A stretch of DNA of 64,000 nucleotides, from NCBI GenBank assembly GCA_031841125.1, contig CM063112.1:61619722-61683721 (forward strand), written 5' to 3'. This document shows, piece after piece, positions 34,290-46,223 of this stretch; positions within the stretch are counted from its first letter, which is position 1, and each line of letters opens with the position of its first letter. Under the pieces are notes generated by a model, which was not told the DNA's origin, searched no databases, and saw only the letters and a list, made by a program, of their open reading frames with translations. This stretch comes from Acanthococcus lagerstroemiae. Its lineage: Eukaryota > Arthropoda > Insecta > Hemiptera > Eriococcidae. A program made the position numbers and the translations under genes.

Positions 34290-36340
34290 TTCGGGTTGCA
34301 TTGAAGCGCCCCCGGCACTTTACGTATCCCAAAGAACTCATACTAACGCCTGAATCATAACAGGACATTTAAAAAATGTTCGTTAGGCTATGTATCTTAC
34401 CCAGCACCTTCCAATGGCCGATTCCAACACAGCACTCGAAACAGGCAGCGAACCGTCACCAGCCGTTAATTAATATGAGCGAGAGCAGGTATACCGAGTG
34501 AAGAGTGAGAGACGATACTGGATGTTATCATAAACTGAGGCATCCCATCCCATCCACTCATCGAGAGCGAGCGTTCCAAAGCCGGCGGTAGCGGCGATGC
34601 CCAATGAATAACAATAATCCGGAAACGAAGTCAACAGCGTTACTCGGAGCCAGCCGGAGTTAACGGTTCGTCTTGGAAGATTTAATTTCATCGAGCGGAA
34701 TGGATAAAAAATTTCAGGCTGCAACCTCCAGCGAGGACGAGCTAGAGAAGTAGAGAGAGGGAGCGATTCAGCGGGAAGTGGAAATGACTAGAGCCTCCCC
34801 CACCGGGTACCTGTGCACACGCTAGAAGACCTCTGAAGTGCCACGCCAGTGACTATAAAAGTACGGATATCAAGTTCGTTTCCTTTTACTACCTTTTTAG
34901 CGAACTTTAATTCGCCATTGATACTAAATGGAGCGTGAAAAATTCGCAGTAAAGGTCGTTCGTTGAAAAAGTCTGCGCCGTTTTCGTCGCATTCAATAGG
35001 AGTCGGCAGCGCTGCGCCGCTGGGTCACAGACTGATATGACTTGGCAAATTTTTCTTTCTTTAGAAATACAGAAAGGCCAGTCGAACGCGAACATTTGGA
35101 CTATAACACTGCAGGAGGCCACTCGAGGAAAGACGCGACATTTTTGTCCTTCCTTGAGTATGAAGATCCCGATAGACATGAGGAGGTAGCTAGGTTGACC
35201 ACCAGAGCAGGCAAGCGCACAACACATGCATTACAAGTAAATAAAGGCTCTAGAGAGCCGGGTAGAGTTTGACTCTCAGTCATATGCCTGTCTGGCACAG
35301 AGGCAAACACAATACTGGATATAGGATTCAGAAAGCTGTAGAAGTCGTCGCTCTCGGCTTATGTGTCTATTTGTCTGGTTGCCTGTTTTGCCTTCCTTAT
35401 GTCTATCTGACTGACTACCTACGCTCATTTTCACAAAAAATGTCAAATTAGGATTTCAAAACTGCAATTTTTATCAAATTTCAAATTGACAACGGAATTT
35501 TGTACTTGCTTTTTTTTTGTCTTCCGTAAAGCTTCATAAATGATTTATGTGATTTTTGTTAGTTCCAGTCAGCAATGGATGGGCATAAGGAAAATTTTAT
35601 GGGAGAAGTAACACGAACAATTACCCATTTGAGAAGTCAATTTCAAAATTGAGTCCAGCGAAAAATACAAAAGGGTGGGAACCACAATGAAACTGTCTGC
35701 GAGACCTATTCCAAAACGCCTGATAATCAGATAGAAAAGAGAAATTGACGTTTTGAAATCGAAATAAAATGTACGATAATATGCAGGAGCAGGTATACGA
35801 ATAAAAGTGCCGGATATTATTATTTTTAATCGCAAAAATGAGAACATCGCCAACCAGCTTAGAAGCCTCGTGACTAGGTCAAGAGAGATTGATCATGAAC
35901 GAATCCATTGACATAAGAACGGTCAGTGTCTTCTCCAGAACTCATGCAATAAAGCCAACTCATATTAACAACATATAATTATGAGTTCGTTTATGGATCG
36001 AAGTGCAAGACTGAATTATGTGATAACGTTGTAACCATAGAATTTGTTTGAAAAATCAAAAAAAAAATTTTGCTTCTAAATAAAACTCTGAAATAAAAAA
36101 ATAAAAAACTGAAGTTCAATTATGAATCCAAAGTTTTTGTTCAGGTTGGTAAAGACAATAACATACATAAGGGCTTTTGAAAATTAAAAAAGAACCCATC
36201 CAACATGCTGAAAATATTTTTTCGAATTGTTCACGAAAAACAGTACTTTTATAGCAGTTAGTAATGAAAAAATTTAATGACGGTTCAGAAAAATTATCGA
36301 AGGATTATTTAATCAATCAAAATGGGAAGACTTCAGTTTA
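34290..36340. other. Unassigned DNA, CpG-rich in 34390-35040
   Basis: The frames of 76-106 codons near 34907-35272 overlap each other on both strands and have no recognised motif. From about 35340 the DNA shows a weak CTAT/CTGT pattern, then becomes A/T-rich. Confidence 0.35.
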
Positions 36341-36344
36341 ACCT

Positions 36345-37240
36345 TTTATATAAGAATGACTCATATTCACTTTCCTATCAAGTCTCTAATGAAAATTCAC
36401 ATTTCAATCAAATTTCTAATAAAATTCAGATTTTTACCTGGACTAGAATAGCATAATCAGATTCCTATCAAATCTAACAAAAATCAAATGTTAAAAAAGA
36501 AATAAATAAATAATTTTAAAAAACCTACATCTTAATGAATTTTTCATAGAAATTGGGAAATTTATATTCCTGCTGATTTATGTAAATAATGGTTTTGATG
36601 GAAATTCACATTTTTATCAATTTTGATAGAAATTCAAATTTATATAAATTCTGATAAGAATGCAGGTTTTTATCAAGATTTGGGTAGAAATTCACATTTT
36701 TATCAGGTCTCCCTGGTATAAATTCATACTTCTATCAAGTCTCTGATATCATCAAGTCTAGGATTAACGTTAACAAAATTTACATCCCTGCCTCGACTCT
36801 GCTAAAATTTCACATCTCAATAAAATTTTGACAGCGGTATAGGTTTGTAACAACAAATTCAAGTTCCTATCAAGTTTCTGATAGAAATGCTCATTTTTAT
36901 CAACTGGCAGACATTACAGTTTTTCTCCAGAACCATTTTTTTTCCTTTTTAATAAAGATTCATATTTCTGTCAGTTATAATTTTGTAAATCCTGATAAGA
37001 AATCATATTATGTTTTTTTAAAACTTTAATACACATTCACATTCCGATCGTGTCTTCAACAGAACATCACATTTCTATTAATCTCTAAAATAAATCAGAT
37101 TTCTGCTAAGAAATGAAAATTCTAAATTCTATCACGTTTCTGATAAGAATTCATATTTTTATAAAATGTTATCGAAAATTCACCGTTTTATCGAGTCTGG
37201 TAGATATTCACTTCTCTAACAATTTACATTTGTATAGAAA
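36345..37240. repeat. Degenerate ~30-base tandem repeat (TTCACATTTCTATCAA)
   Basis: Units resembling ATTCACATTTTTATCAA followed by TCTCTGATAGAA recur from 36360 to about 37220 with much variation, for example near 36365, 36395, 36605, 36690, 36725, 36865 and 37145. The region is very AT-rich and non-coding. Confidence 0.65.
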
Positions 37241-39700
37241 TTAACGAAGTAGATATTGGTAAACTTGACAGCATTTTTTGAGAAAGAAATACGTTTATAC
37301 CCTGTATAATACAAATTAAGCATTAGGGGGTAGAATGCAGATTATGTCTTAAAAATGAGATGAATTTGCAATGGGCATTATGATCCAAATTGAGAATTCC
37401 ATACGCTTAGAACCAGCTAGTCTTTGCGTTGTGCCTCAAATTTAAATTTGCTTGCTTTAACTTTTAGGCACTAGGTACATATTATCTGACTATGTTGTGC
37501 AGGATATGAAACTGATTTGAAATTTTGGAAAGAAGCACCACCCAAAGCTATAAATTTTTGTGGAGGAAAAAACCTGGAACTGCTACATAGTGCATTGAGC
37601 TCATTCAACCTGGCCACAATACGTTATGTAACTCAAAGTTATCAAAGTCAAAGGACCAAAGGGCTTACACCACCAGCACTGGCTCAGTTTCGTGGGGTAG
37701 TAACGAACATGAAATCAAGCTCATTAACAGAATCCGTTTTCATCGCCTTTTTCCCGTTCAACACGCGTCGACTAAACTCAGTCAAGTCCACTTTGTAAAA
37801 GCGATTCGTTACTCAGCAGGCCACTATTTATGTACACCGGGCGTATATAAGAGGAAGATTTATGTAGGTACCGCAAACCGTATTTTCTTCGGTTAAAAAT
37901 CTAATTAGTACTTTAAGGAATCATTTTGCGAAGAGAAAACCGGCGAAAATTATTAGTCGTAAGCGGCAGACCTTGGCGATGCGGCATAACAATGTGCACG
38001 TAATTGACGTCGACCTTGCCAACGTCTTCTGATTGATAAATTTTTACAATTTTAGTGCTCGCGGAGAAGTTTTTCACCGGTAGGTTCGCGTTAGCGGAAT
38101 CGCAAACGACTGCTTCTTCCACCAGAATTTCAGCTCAAGATCTGACGGCTTTGAGCAGCCACGCAGTGTGACTCCATTACAAGGGGGAAGGAACTCGGGG
38201 TGAAAGAACTATTTCAATCTATAAATTTCAGTAAGCGAGCGAAAAAGCTTGATTTTTGTTTTCGCACCAGAATTTGGAAAATAAAATATCCCAGTCAGTT
38301 TGGAAAGGCAATTCCCTCCTACTTAACGCGGTGAGCCTGCATCGTCACAATCGATCAGGCGGTTGATGTGACTATGTACGAGACAGATGGTGTTACCGGA
38401 AAAGTAGCTCCTGCTCATTTTCTATTATCAGCCCTTTTACCATAATATTTGATCGGATTCTTCAGCACCAGCTTAAGCTTCTGTTGCTGTCGACTTCGGT
38501 CCCCGGAAACAGGTCCAAATTCCAGTTTCGAGCTTCAGCTCCGCGACGACGCCCAGGTCATTACACCCAGTTTCTCGCCATAATAATACCGTGTGCTCAA
38601 CTTGCAACTTCGCTGCGAAGTTTGTTTTGTACACTTGTTACTCGAAATACTGCAACTCGACTTACCTGCAACAAAAATAGAAGATTAAATCAACAACACG
38701 AAGTATAAGAGAAGTTTGAATTTTAAATATTTTATACCACGTCACTACTTATACAACAAATTTGAGAAACAGCGCCGAAGATTAACGGTTCTTCGAGTAG
38801 ACAGTGTATCCATAGAAAACACAGCTACGTTTACTAGTCTAGTGAACATTTCCCGGCACCCGAACTCCCATCGCCACTTTCAGCAGCTGATGACGGCGTC
38901 AAGGAATTGAGTCGGTTCGGAGGTATAAATAAGTCGAATGTGTATTTAAAATTATGAAAAGCTCGTCGCGAAGTTCGACGGTAAGTCTTCAACTCTCGCG
39001 AGATTTTCAACTCCGGTAAAACTCTCCGAAAGGCTTTCGGGTAATTCGGCGCTCCGGCGCTCCCTCCGGGTCCGTTTATTCACTCTTTCGTGCCTGTTGT
39101 TCAACAGGATTCGCTGCTGCTGCCGCATCTGAGAAAACTCGTTGCGTGGCATCTGCACGGAATCCGAAAGTTCACTCTGCGAGCACAACGTGAGATTTCT
39201 AATTTCGCTAAATTTAATCAGAAAGTTGAGCGGTACTTTTTAAAGTAGTTTCAATTCAAAACCAGAGAAACTTCGATTTCAGTGTAAGAGTTTAATTTCA
39301 TTTAATTCCAATTTCTAGGAAACTTGCAACCAGCCAACAATAACGCGAGTAGTTATTAAATTCGTAATTCAATTACTCCCCCTCGTATGGGTCTAGCCCA
39401 GGTGTGCACACAAGTGTATGCAAAGTTGCACACCGATGACAAGCCAATATGTGGGCAGAATAATTGAGAGTCAAAGATGGGTTTTCCTTATTTGACCATC
39501 AGAATCAAAAAAGCTCAGGATCACATTGCGGCGAAATACGCATGGGGAAAATTAACACGAAGTATTTCGCCTCCTCTCCAGAAAAACAACTTTTTCTTTA
39601 TTCTTTCTGTTCGTCATTTTTATTTAGTTTTTTTCGCTCTTCTTTTTTCTTTAGTTTCTCCAAGCCCTGGACATTTTTTGTTTACTCCTCATGCAAATCC
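37241..39700. other. Unassigned DNA, CpG-rich in 37790-38400 and 38900-39400
   Basis: The plus-strand frame 37517-37798 (93 codons) contains MKFWKEAPPKAINFCGGK and no motif I recognise. It is preceded by a TTGTGCAG acceptor-like site, but no donor or partner exon was found. The others (38484-38708, 38716-38910 and 38952-39188) are equally unsupported. The CpG-rich blocks resemble other host DNA. Confidence 0.3.
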
Positions 39701-39704
39701 AACG

Positions 39705-40405
39705 CTGCCCAGACTCGTCTAAATTTCAAATCCGCAGACTAGTCTATTTAAGATTTATTTATAATAGATAAATCTTCTCAAACTTTGTTGAGAATCACTG
39801 CTCCAATACGACTTCTAGAAATTCGTTCAAGGCTCTCTGAAACTCATCAAGACTCGTTCCAGACTTTTTAAAACTGTTTAATACTCTAGAAAGCTCTTCT
39901 AAATTTTTTCAAAGCTCTCTAGAAATCTTTCAGGTTTGATTAGAACATTAAGGCTTTTCCAGACTAATCTTAGCGTACAAGTCTTAACACTTTTTCTTAC
40001 CGACGTTTAAAACTCTTCGAAACCTTTATAGAGCCCGTTAAGATTAATTTAACCCTGTTTTTAAGCTAGTTTACACTTGTTTAAGATACTTTAAGACTCA
40101 TCCTGACTTGTTCATCATTTTCAAAGATTCGTCAAGATATACTTAAGAAGAATTGAAACATTTCGAAACTAGTCTAAGATTCATTCAAACCTTCCAAATG
40201 AGTTTAGGTCCTTTTCAGACATTCTTAACACTTGTTGAAAATGTGTAACACGCTTCAACACTTGGTTAAAATTCTTCAAGGCTATCCTAGACATGTTCAA
40301 GAATTTCTAAGCCTTTTTCAGGTATATGTGTCCAAAACTCGAAGACCCTTCTAGAAGATTTATGACTTTATAAAATTATTCAAGACATATTCTGGACCCG
40401 CGATG
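39705..40405. repeat. Degenerate AGACT satellite (reverse of AGTCT arrays)
   Basis: Words AGACTCGTC, CAAGACTCGTTCCAGACTTTT, AAGACTCATCCTGACTTG and CAGACTAATCTTAG recur. Reversed, these match the AGTCT arrays elsewhere. Confidence 0.55.
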
Positions 40406-40439
40406 ACTTAGAGTAACAAGGCTGAGAAACCAGTTCTCC

Positions 40440-40562
40440 TCTAATTTCCGTCTCAACCCGAGCCCTGGAATCCGCCCTTTCGAGCATTACTTGAGAGGCG
40501 TCGGGGAGGCTGTTAAGGCTGTCTTAGCTCTCTTCTCGTCTTGCCGAAAAACCGGCCTAGAT
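40440..40562 (-). mobile_element. SINE A 3' domain, truncated copy
   Basis: Read on the plus strand it has CTCAACCCGAGCCCTGGAAT, CCCTTTCGAGCATTAC, GGGGAGGCTGTTAAGGC and AAAAACCGGCCTAG, the 3' domain of SINE A in reverse. The head and middle are missing. It abuts a MITE fragment at 40563. Confidence 0.75.
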
Positions 40563-40654
40563 CTGTCCACAGTTACCTAAAGCTATTATGTTTCGTCTAT
40601 AATATTTTTCATTCAACCCCCCCCCCCTGAAATTATTTTCTGTACCCGCACCTG
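40563..40654 (-). mobile_element. hAT-type MITE fragment, same family as 5671-5821
   Basis: The reverse complement reads CAGGTGCGGGTACAGAAAAT from 40654 and continues ATAATTTCAG, a long G-run, GAATGAAAAATATTATAGAC and ACATAATAGCTTTAG, paralleling 5671-5765. The far end is missing at the junction with the SINE fragment. The G-run is 12 bases where the other copy has mixed G/A. Confidence 0.7.
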
Positions 40655-40765
40655 TGAGGTATATGTTCTTCAACCGAAGTCCCAGAAAGCGGGGACGGGG
40701 GCGGCCTTGAACAGATTCAGTTCATTACCTCACACTAATACAAGTCTTACCGCAGAACGCGCAAA

Positions 40766-41900
40766 ATGTTTGATATTTTTGATTTTTGTGGTCTCGCCAA
40801 CTGCGTCGAAGACACGGGGGGGGGGGGTATTTTTGGTCCCGTTTCATACATCTCCATTTTCCCTTCCGCGAGATGTTTCCTTCCCTCCCCTTTTCCCTTC
40901 CAACAGATTCCGCATTTTAAGATTTGCGTTTTTCAGCATCATGAATCACTATTTTATTACAACTTTCTACACCGATTATTGAGACAAATAATCGCATGGA
41001 GATATCGGCAAGGGGGCTGTTTCAAGGTCACAGGATTGCATTGCGATTTTGATTTGGCTGTGAATCTAAAACTGTAGTACTTGAGAGGGGGTGGGGCACA
41101 AAATTTTCCTAAAATGCAATTTGCAGTACGTCGGTTTATCAGTTACCTGATAATGACTAGTTTCTAAACTACAAACAGTGGCACCTGGAAGGGAGCCGAA
41201 ATTCAAAATTTTTACAAAATACACTTTTCAAGGTAGAGCAGAACTGATATTACAGTCGAATTTAGTAAACTTATGAAATAACATTCACTTCAAGCCCACT
41301 CCCAGGTACCACAATTTTGAAATTAGGGACACACTGTAATCCAGAAATTAATTCGGCCACCTTTTAGACCTATAGAATGACGTATGGCATTACACAGAAA
41401 TGTTGAGCCTAGTCCTCCTTCCAGGTACTACAATTTCGAAATGTAGGGCAAATCATTATTCAGAAATATCTTTCGCGACCCTTTAACCAACGCACAAAAA
41501 ACAACATCCATACGGCATTTTATAAAAATTTTGAGCCCTTGTCTTCCCCAGTTATCACAATTTTGAATTTATAGCCAAATTAATGTCGCTACCGAATTCT
41601 AGGGCTTTGACCATTTCTCCTTTGCTATTAACTCGATTCCATAGTTCATCCCAATGAAGAGTGTACAAAGTTATAATAAAAAAGTTATTTATGATATACT
41701 GACAAACACAAATTTTAAGTATGGTGTCTAATGGGGGAAGAGGAAAAAATTCCAGGGATGGGTAAATGGGATGTACAGAAACAGGTCTGTACATAATTTG
41801 TATACCTGTTCGCGAAAATGTGAGACCACAGAAGTATCGAAGGCATGGGTTAATGAGGGGAGTAAAGTTCCCGAACTTGATTTCGGTATCCAATATTTCT
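40766..41900. repeat. Large imperfect inverted repeat with a tandem array
   Basis: The left arm (about 40850-41125) and the reverse complement of the right arm (about 41560-41790) share, in order, ACATCTCC/ACATCCC, CCCTTCC, TTTTAAGATTTG, GTTTTTCAG, ATCATGAAT, TTATTA.AACTTT and TTGGCTGTGAATCTAAAA. Between and within the right arm, about four units of roughly 120 bases (41170-41650) repeat GAGCCC...CCAGGTACCACAATTTTGAAAT. The two frames of 103 and 112 codons, one per arm, end in similar peptides (DLAVNLKL and INLAINSKL) because of this homology and are not genes. A run of G lies at about 40817. Confidence 0.55.
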
Positions 41901-41914
41901 TCAACAATACTAAA

Positions 41915-43800
41915 AACAAGTCAGGAAGAATAACCTTCGGGAAAATAGAAATAAAACACCATTGGACAAAACTTAGCTAACTGAAATACAAAAACTGGTG
42001 AAGAAAAATGTTAGAGAAGATATTAAAAAATATGATTAAGATATTTTAAAAGAAAGTTGGTCCACTAAAAAAGTTAGGCTCGAACTCGATGGCGGGAGAG
42101 ACGTTATGCTGAAGCTAAAAGATCAGACAGGAAAAGTGACTCAAAATCAAGAAGAAATTGTAGAGGTAGCAATAAATTTTTACGAGGACTTTTACCGCGA
42201 GCGAAACGAGCTATCAAAAATAGCAAAAACTGGAGGGTGGAAGGAGGAAGGAATCCCGGAAATAATGGAGAGAGAAGTAAAATGAGTACTAAATAGACTG
42301 AAAAATGACATAGCCCAAGGACCGGATGGAATTACGAACGAAATGCTGAAAAGGTTTGGCGATCAGAGAGTGCCACACCTGGTTAAAATATTTAACAAAA
42401 TTCTAATTATGAAAATATGTCCAAAACAGTGGAACTTGGCCGAAATAATATTATTATACAAAAAAGGGGGAAGGAACTCATTGAAAATTACAGGCCAATA
42501 TGCTTAACATCGAACATCTGTAAAGTATTTATGGCAGTCTTAAAAAGACGTATGTATAACCATTTGGATTCAAATTATCAGGGGAATGAACGGGCGTGAT
42601 TCAGAAAAGGATTCTCAACTGTAGAGAATATTTTCGTTGTAAACCAAATTATTGAAAAATCACATGAATATGATGTGGAAATTGAAATGTTTTGCATAGG
42701 CTTTCATAAGGCATTTGATTCAGTGGATCATAAATATTACGTTAAAGCACTGGAGAATAAGGAAATTGAAAGTGGCTTTATTAAAATCATACAGAATTGC
42801 TATGCAAATTCGGGTGCAAGAGCCAGCCTTAAAAGCAAAGGGAGGGAATTCAAAATTGGGAGGGGGGTTCGACAAGGGAATACCTTGTCGCCATACCTCT
42901 TCAACTGCATTCTGGAAGAAGTATAATTCGTAAACTGAAGTGGAAAAGAAGGGGACTAAAAAAATTGAGAATTTCTAAGTAATTTAAGGTACGCAAACGA
43001 TATTATCTTATTTGCAGAAAATAGTAAGGAGTAGAAGAAAATGGCAGAAGAGCTATCGAGGGAGTGCAAAAAAGCTGGCCTCAAGCTGAATGGTAGCAAA
43101 TCAAAAATAATCGGAAGAGGGACAGGAAAAACTGATAATCGTTGGGCAAGAGATAGAATAGGTAAAAGAAATCGAATATCTGTGGGACAGATTATTAATT
43201 TTGAAGAAAGAGATAATAAAGAAATTATGAGGTGTATTAAAAAGGGGTGGAAGAACTTCTAGGCATTAAAATCTATTTTTTGCCGGAATTTCGATACTCC
43301 CCCCCCCCCAAAATTGGAAATACTAAATAGCTCAACGGTACCAGCCCTCAAGTATGGAGCGCAAACCTGGTCCCTAATAGGAAAGCAAATGGTGAAGCTA
43401 CAAATTACGTTCAGATCTATGTTGAGGAAACTTCTAGGACTGCGATGGGTAGATCTCAAATGCAAAATTATACGAAATGGTTGGAAGCGGGGATATAAAA
43501 TATAATGTCAAACAATTAAAGTGGAAATATGTGGGGCATCTGGCGAGGGTGGATCGCAACAGATGGGGAGTAAAAGTACTCAACTGGATACGCTGCAAAG
43601 GAAAAGAAAAATAGGTAGGCCAGTAACTAGAAAAAGAGATGAACTCGTCAGAGAACTGAGGCCCCGGGTGGCAAAAATTAGCACAGGATGGCAGGATAAA
43701 AGAAAATGGAAAAGCTACCTAGAGGCGTACGCCCAAAAATGGGAGGAGGTACTCACACACACGTTCGGTCGACAATCGGCGCAAAATGTGCATTTCAATT
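41915..43800 (+). pseudogene. RTE-like non-LTR retrotransposon, reverse transcriptase remnant
   Basis: The segment encodes, over several frames, the middle and end of an endonuclease-reverse transcriptase polyprotein, the enzyme that copies LINE RNA at the target site. Visible parts are a linker region (about 42060-42230), ENYRPICLTSNICKVF (about 42483), palm motif A CIGFHKAFDSVDH (about 42690), motif B RQGNTLSPYLFN (about 42870), the catalytic motif read as YANDI in place of YADD (about 42990), a C-terminal ALKYGAQTW (about 43340) and a final KWKYVGHLARVDRN-like part (about 43520). The apurinic endonuclease is missing, so it is 5' truncated. At least five frameshifts or stops, a C-run at about 43300 and the altered catalytic site make it inactive. 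The RTE assignment rests on motif wording, not on a tree. Confidence 0.85.
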
Positions 43801-44001
43801 TTTCAATCACTTTATTTCTCTTTAAATTGATCAGCGCCGCCGCACGTTTTTCAACTGTCATCGCAATATACGCTTATTTTATTTTTGTAAGTATTTTATA
43901 AACGCATACTTTTTTTTCTTCAACGTACTGGCGCCGCAGCGTCAAAATGGCGGCGGCGCACCGGGCACTGCCCGAATTGCCCTATGGCCCATCCGCCCCT
44001 G
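43801..44001 (-). mobile_element. Probable end of a hAT-type element
   Basis: The reverse complement from 44001 begins CAGGGGCGGATGGGCCATAG and continues with GGCAATTCGGGCAGTGCCC, a style of hAT MITE end common in arthropods. The other end was not found. It may have been lost, or lie in the LINE 3' region. CGCCGCCGC words mirror each other inside. Confidence 0.4.
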
Positions 44002-44214
44002 CCCCCCCCCCTCACCGCATCTGCCTCCAGCCGACTTTTTTAATTTATTTCCCAAGCTTAAGTTAAAGATGGAAGGAACCTTCTTTGATGATACTCCAGC
44101 CATTTAAGCCGCTTGTACCGAGCATCTGAAGAGGATACCAGCGGAGTAGTTCTCTAAGGCGTTTGATTCGTTGTACCAGCACTCCCAAGAGTGTATTGCT
44201 AGAGAAGGGTCTTT

Positions 44215-44425
44215 TTTCTCTAATTTGTTCTCAACCCGAGCCCTGGAATCCGCCCTTTCGAGCATTACCTCAGAGACATTGGGGAGGCTGTTAGGGCTGT
44301 CTTAGTCCTCTTCCCTTCTGGCTGAAAAACCGGCCTGGGTCGAAATCTGGCGAGTTGCTACGTGGGCTCGAACCCGGGACCTCCGGCTTCTAAGACCAAC
44401 GCGTTATCTACTTGGTCAACCAGAC
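44215..44425 (-). mobile_element. SINE A' : SINE A 3' domain joined to a different tRNA head
   Basis: Read on the minus strand, the head is GGTCTGGTTGACCAAGTAGA (A-box region), then GCGTTGG, then GTCCCGGGTTCGAGCCCACG (B box), a better tRNA match than SINE A. It joins directly to GGCCGGTTTTTCAGCC, ACAGCCTCCCC, GGTAATGCTCGAAAGGGCGG and CCAGGGCTCGGGTTGAGAAC, the SINE A 3' domain. The SINE A middle region is absent, so the copy is only about 210 bp. Confidence 0.8.
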
Positions 44426-44429
44426 CCTT

Positions 44430-46135
44430 TCTGTAGAACCCTAACCTCAATATAGTTTCTTATCTCTGATAGTACTCTTGTTTTATTCTAAGTTCGGAAA
44501 CTTTATTGCCATACAGTGTAGTCTGTTGATTGAGTCCCCTCCCCCGTTTCCGGGCTACGGTTGAAGAAAATATACCGTAAAAGTATCATTTTGTCAGTCA
44601 TTTCAAGTAGAACCACTGAGCTTTATTCGAATGTTTAACTTTTGAAAGAAATGTGAAAAACTGATTATGGGAGCATTGCATTACAATTGGGGAACATGTG
44701 AGCAGCTGACACACGGAGACTTATTTTTTTATTCTGAGGCGCGTTCTGAGAATTTTTTATATTTTCTTTGGAAATTACAATCAGGTTTGGTCTTCTTACA
44801 CCTAATTCGACAATGGACTCTAAGAAGGACTCGAAAAGTTCTATTAGATTGGCAGATCTGTTACCTTGAAATTCAACGAGACTGACAGATAGAAGAAAAC
44901 TCAGGTATGTATACTGACAGCCACGCAAGCAGACTGGCTGGCTGGCTAGCTGACAGGAAGCAAATAGATGTATTCACAACGTGATATGCGACTGACACGC
45001 AGAAAGCAAGCACACGGTGGCAGGTAGGAGGTCGCTTCATGCGAAGCAAGTATAAGCAAGGAAATTGGACTGCGAACTATCTAGGGAGGAAGCCCCTCGA
45101 TAATCCCGTTCTGAATCCATGTAGGCAGTATGACGGTAAGAATGACCCAGACTCTGCACATGCGGGCCAAAATCTGAAGCCACTTCAATCTCCGGAGAAG
45201 AAGCGTTCGAAAATTAATTTCAACTCGCGAGCTGGAACTTGCTCGGCATTCAATCGGGCTTCGTCGCGTCGGCGTATCCGCGTTAAAAGACGAAAAGATA
45301 AATTGAAAAATTTATTGCTTTACGAGGTGGGCGCACAGAAAACATTCAAAATACGATGACGAAGACGACGTCTGTGGGTGCTCTCCTCCAGTTCCGGTGA
45401 GAAAAGCCACCGGAAAGTTGGTCGACGTGAAAAGGGATCAAAATTAAACGCAGAAGATAGAATCGCGTCGGAAAGGTAAAAGAAATAATCTTCGTTACCA
45501 GGTGGGTATTTCTCGAAACTTCGATAGCTGGTTAGCAAAAAGCCTTTTCATTTTCCGTACTTATATTTCGTTCGGGTATTCGTTTTCTCCATTTTTCCTA
45601 TACAATGATTTTGATTTCTCTTCGTCATTCGCGTTCCAGAAATATTAATTAACGAGTTGTCGATGGCAACTCGATGTCAAACGACAGCCATCAATTTGCG
45701 ACGATACTTTGATGGTGGGGTAAATTCGCGGTTTCGCGTCTTTTTCGTTTTCCAATTTACGGATTTCGCATCCTGACATCGGTTTGCACCAATTTAAGTT
45801 GTATTTTTTTAATACAGCGAAACGCAACGCTTCTGAGAGTGGGCGTTTTCGGGGCTTTTAGATCCGCCCGAATCTAAAAACTGACTGTTACGATGGTGTA
45901 CAGAAACAAAGAACACAAGTTAAGTGAAGAACAGTTTCGCAACCATGTACTGCGTAAATACACTTTCTCTCTCCATGACGTCGGAACGGGGAAGGGGGAG
46001 GAGTATCATTATTCGATTCCCTCCTCCAGTTAAAAGAACATAAATAAATAAATAAAATTAAAATTAAAAAATTGAAAAATTATGCAGCAAGTGAAGAAAA
46101 AGACGCCTTGAGAGATTTCAGAGACAAAATTTACA
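44430..46135. other. Unassigned DNA, CpG-rich in 45170-45850
   Basis: Overlapping frames at 44665-44928 on both strands, and the 106-codon frame 45039-45359 (basic C-terminus), show no recognised motif. CTGACAG/GGCTGGCTGGC words occur at 44910-44960. Nothing is supported as a gene. Confidence 0.3.
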
Positions 46136-46223
46136 AATTTACGAAATATTTAGAGATTTACAGGATTTTTTCCAAGATTTTTGGCTCGTTACCTTCACTT
46201 TTGGTAAAAGGTTCCTTTTAGTA

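Noticed and set aside
33879..34301. 140-codon minus-strand frame
   Set aside because: It is antisense to a SINE B copy and the TTTTTCCGACA repeat.
37517..37798. 93-codon frame after an acceptor-like site
   Set aside because: No recognised motif, no donor or partner exon; too weak to call.
40766..41077. 103-codon frame similar to a minus-strand frame at 41555-41893
   Set aside because: The similarity comes from an inverted repeat; neither frame has coding features beyond it.
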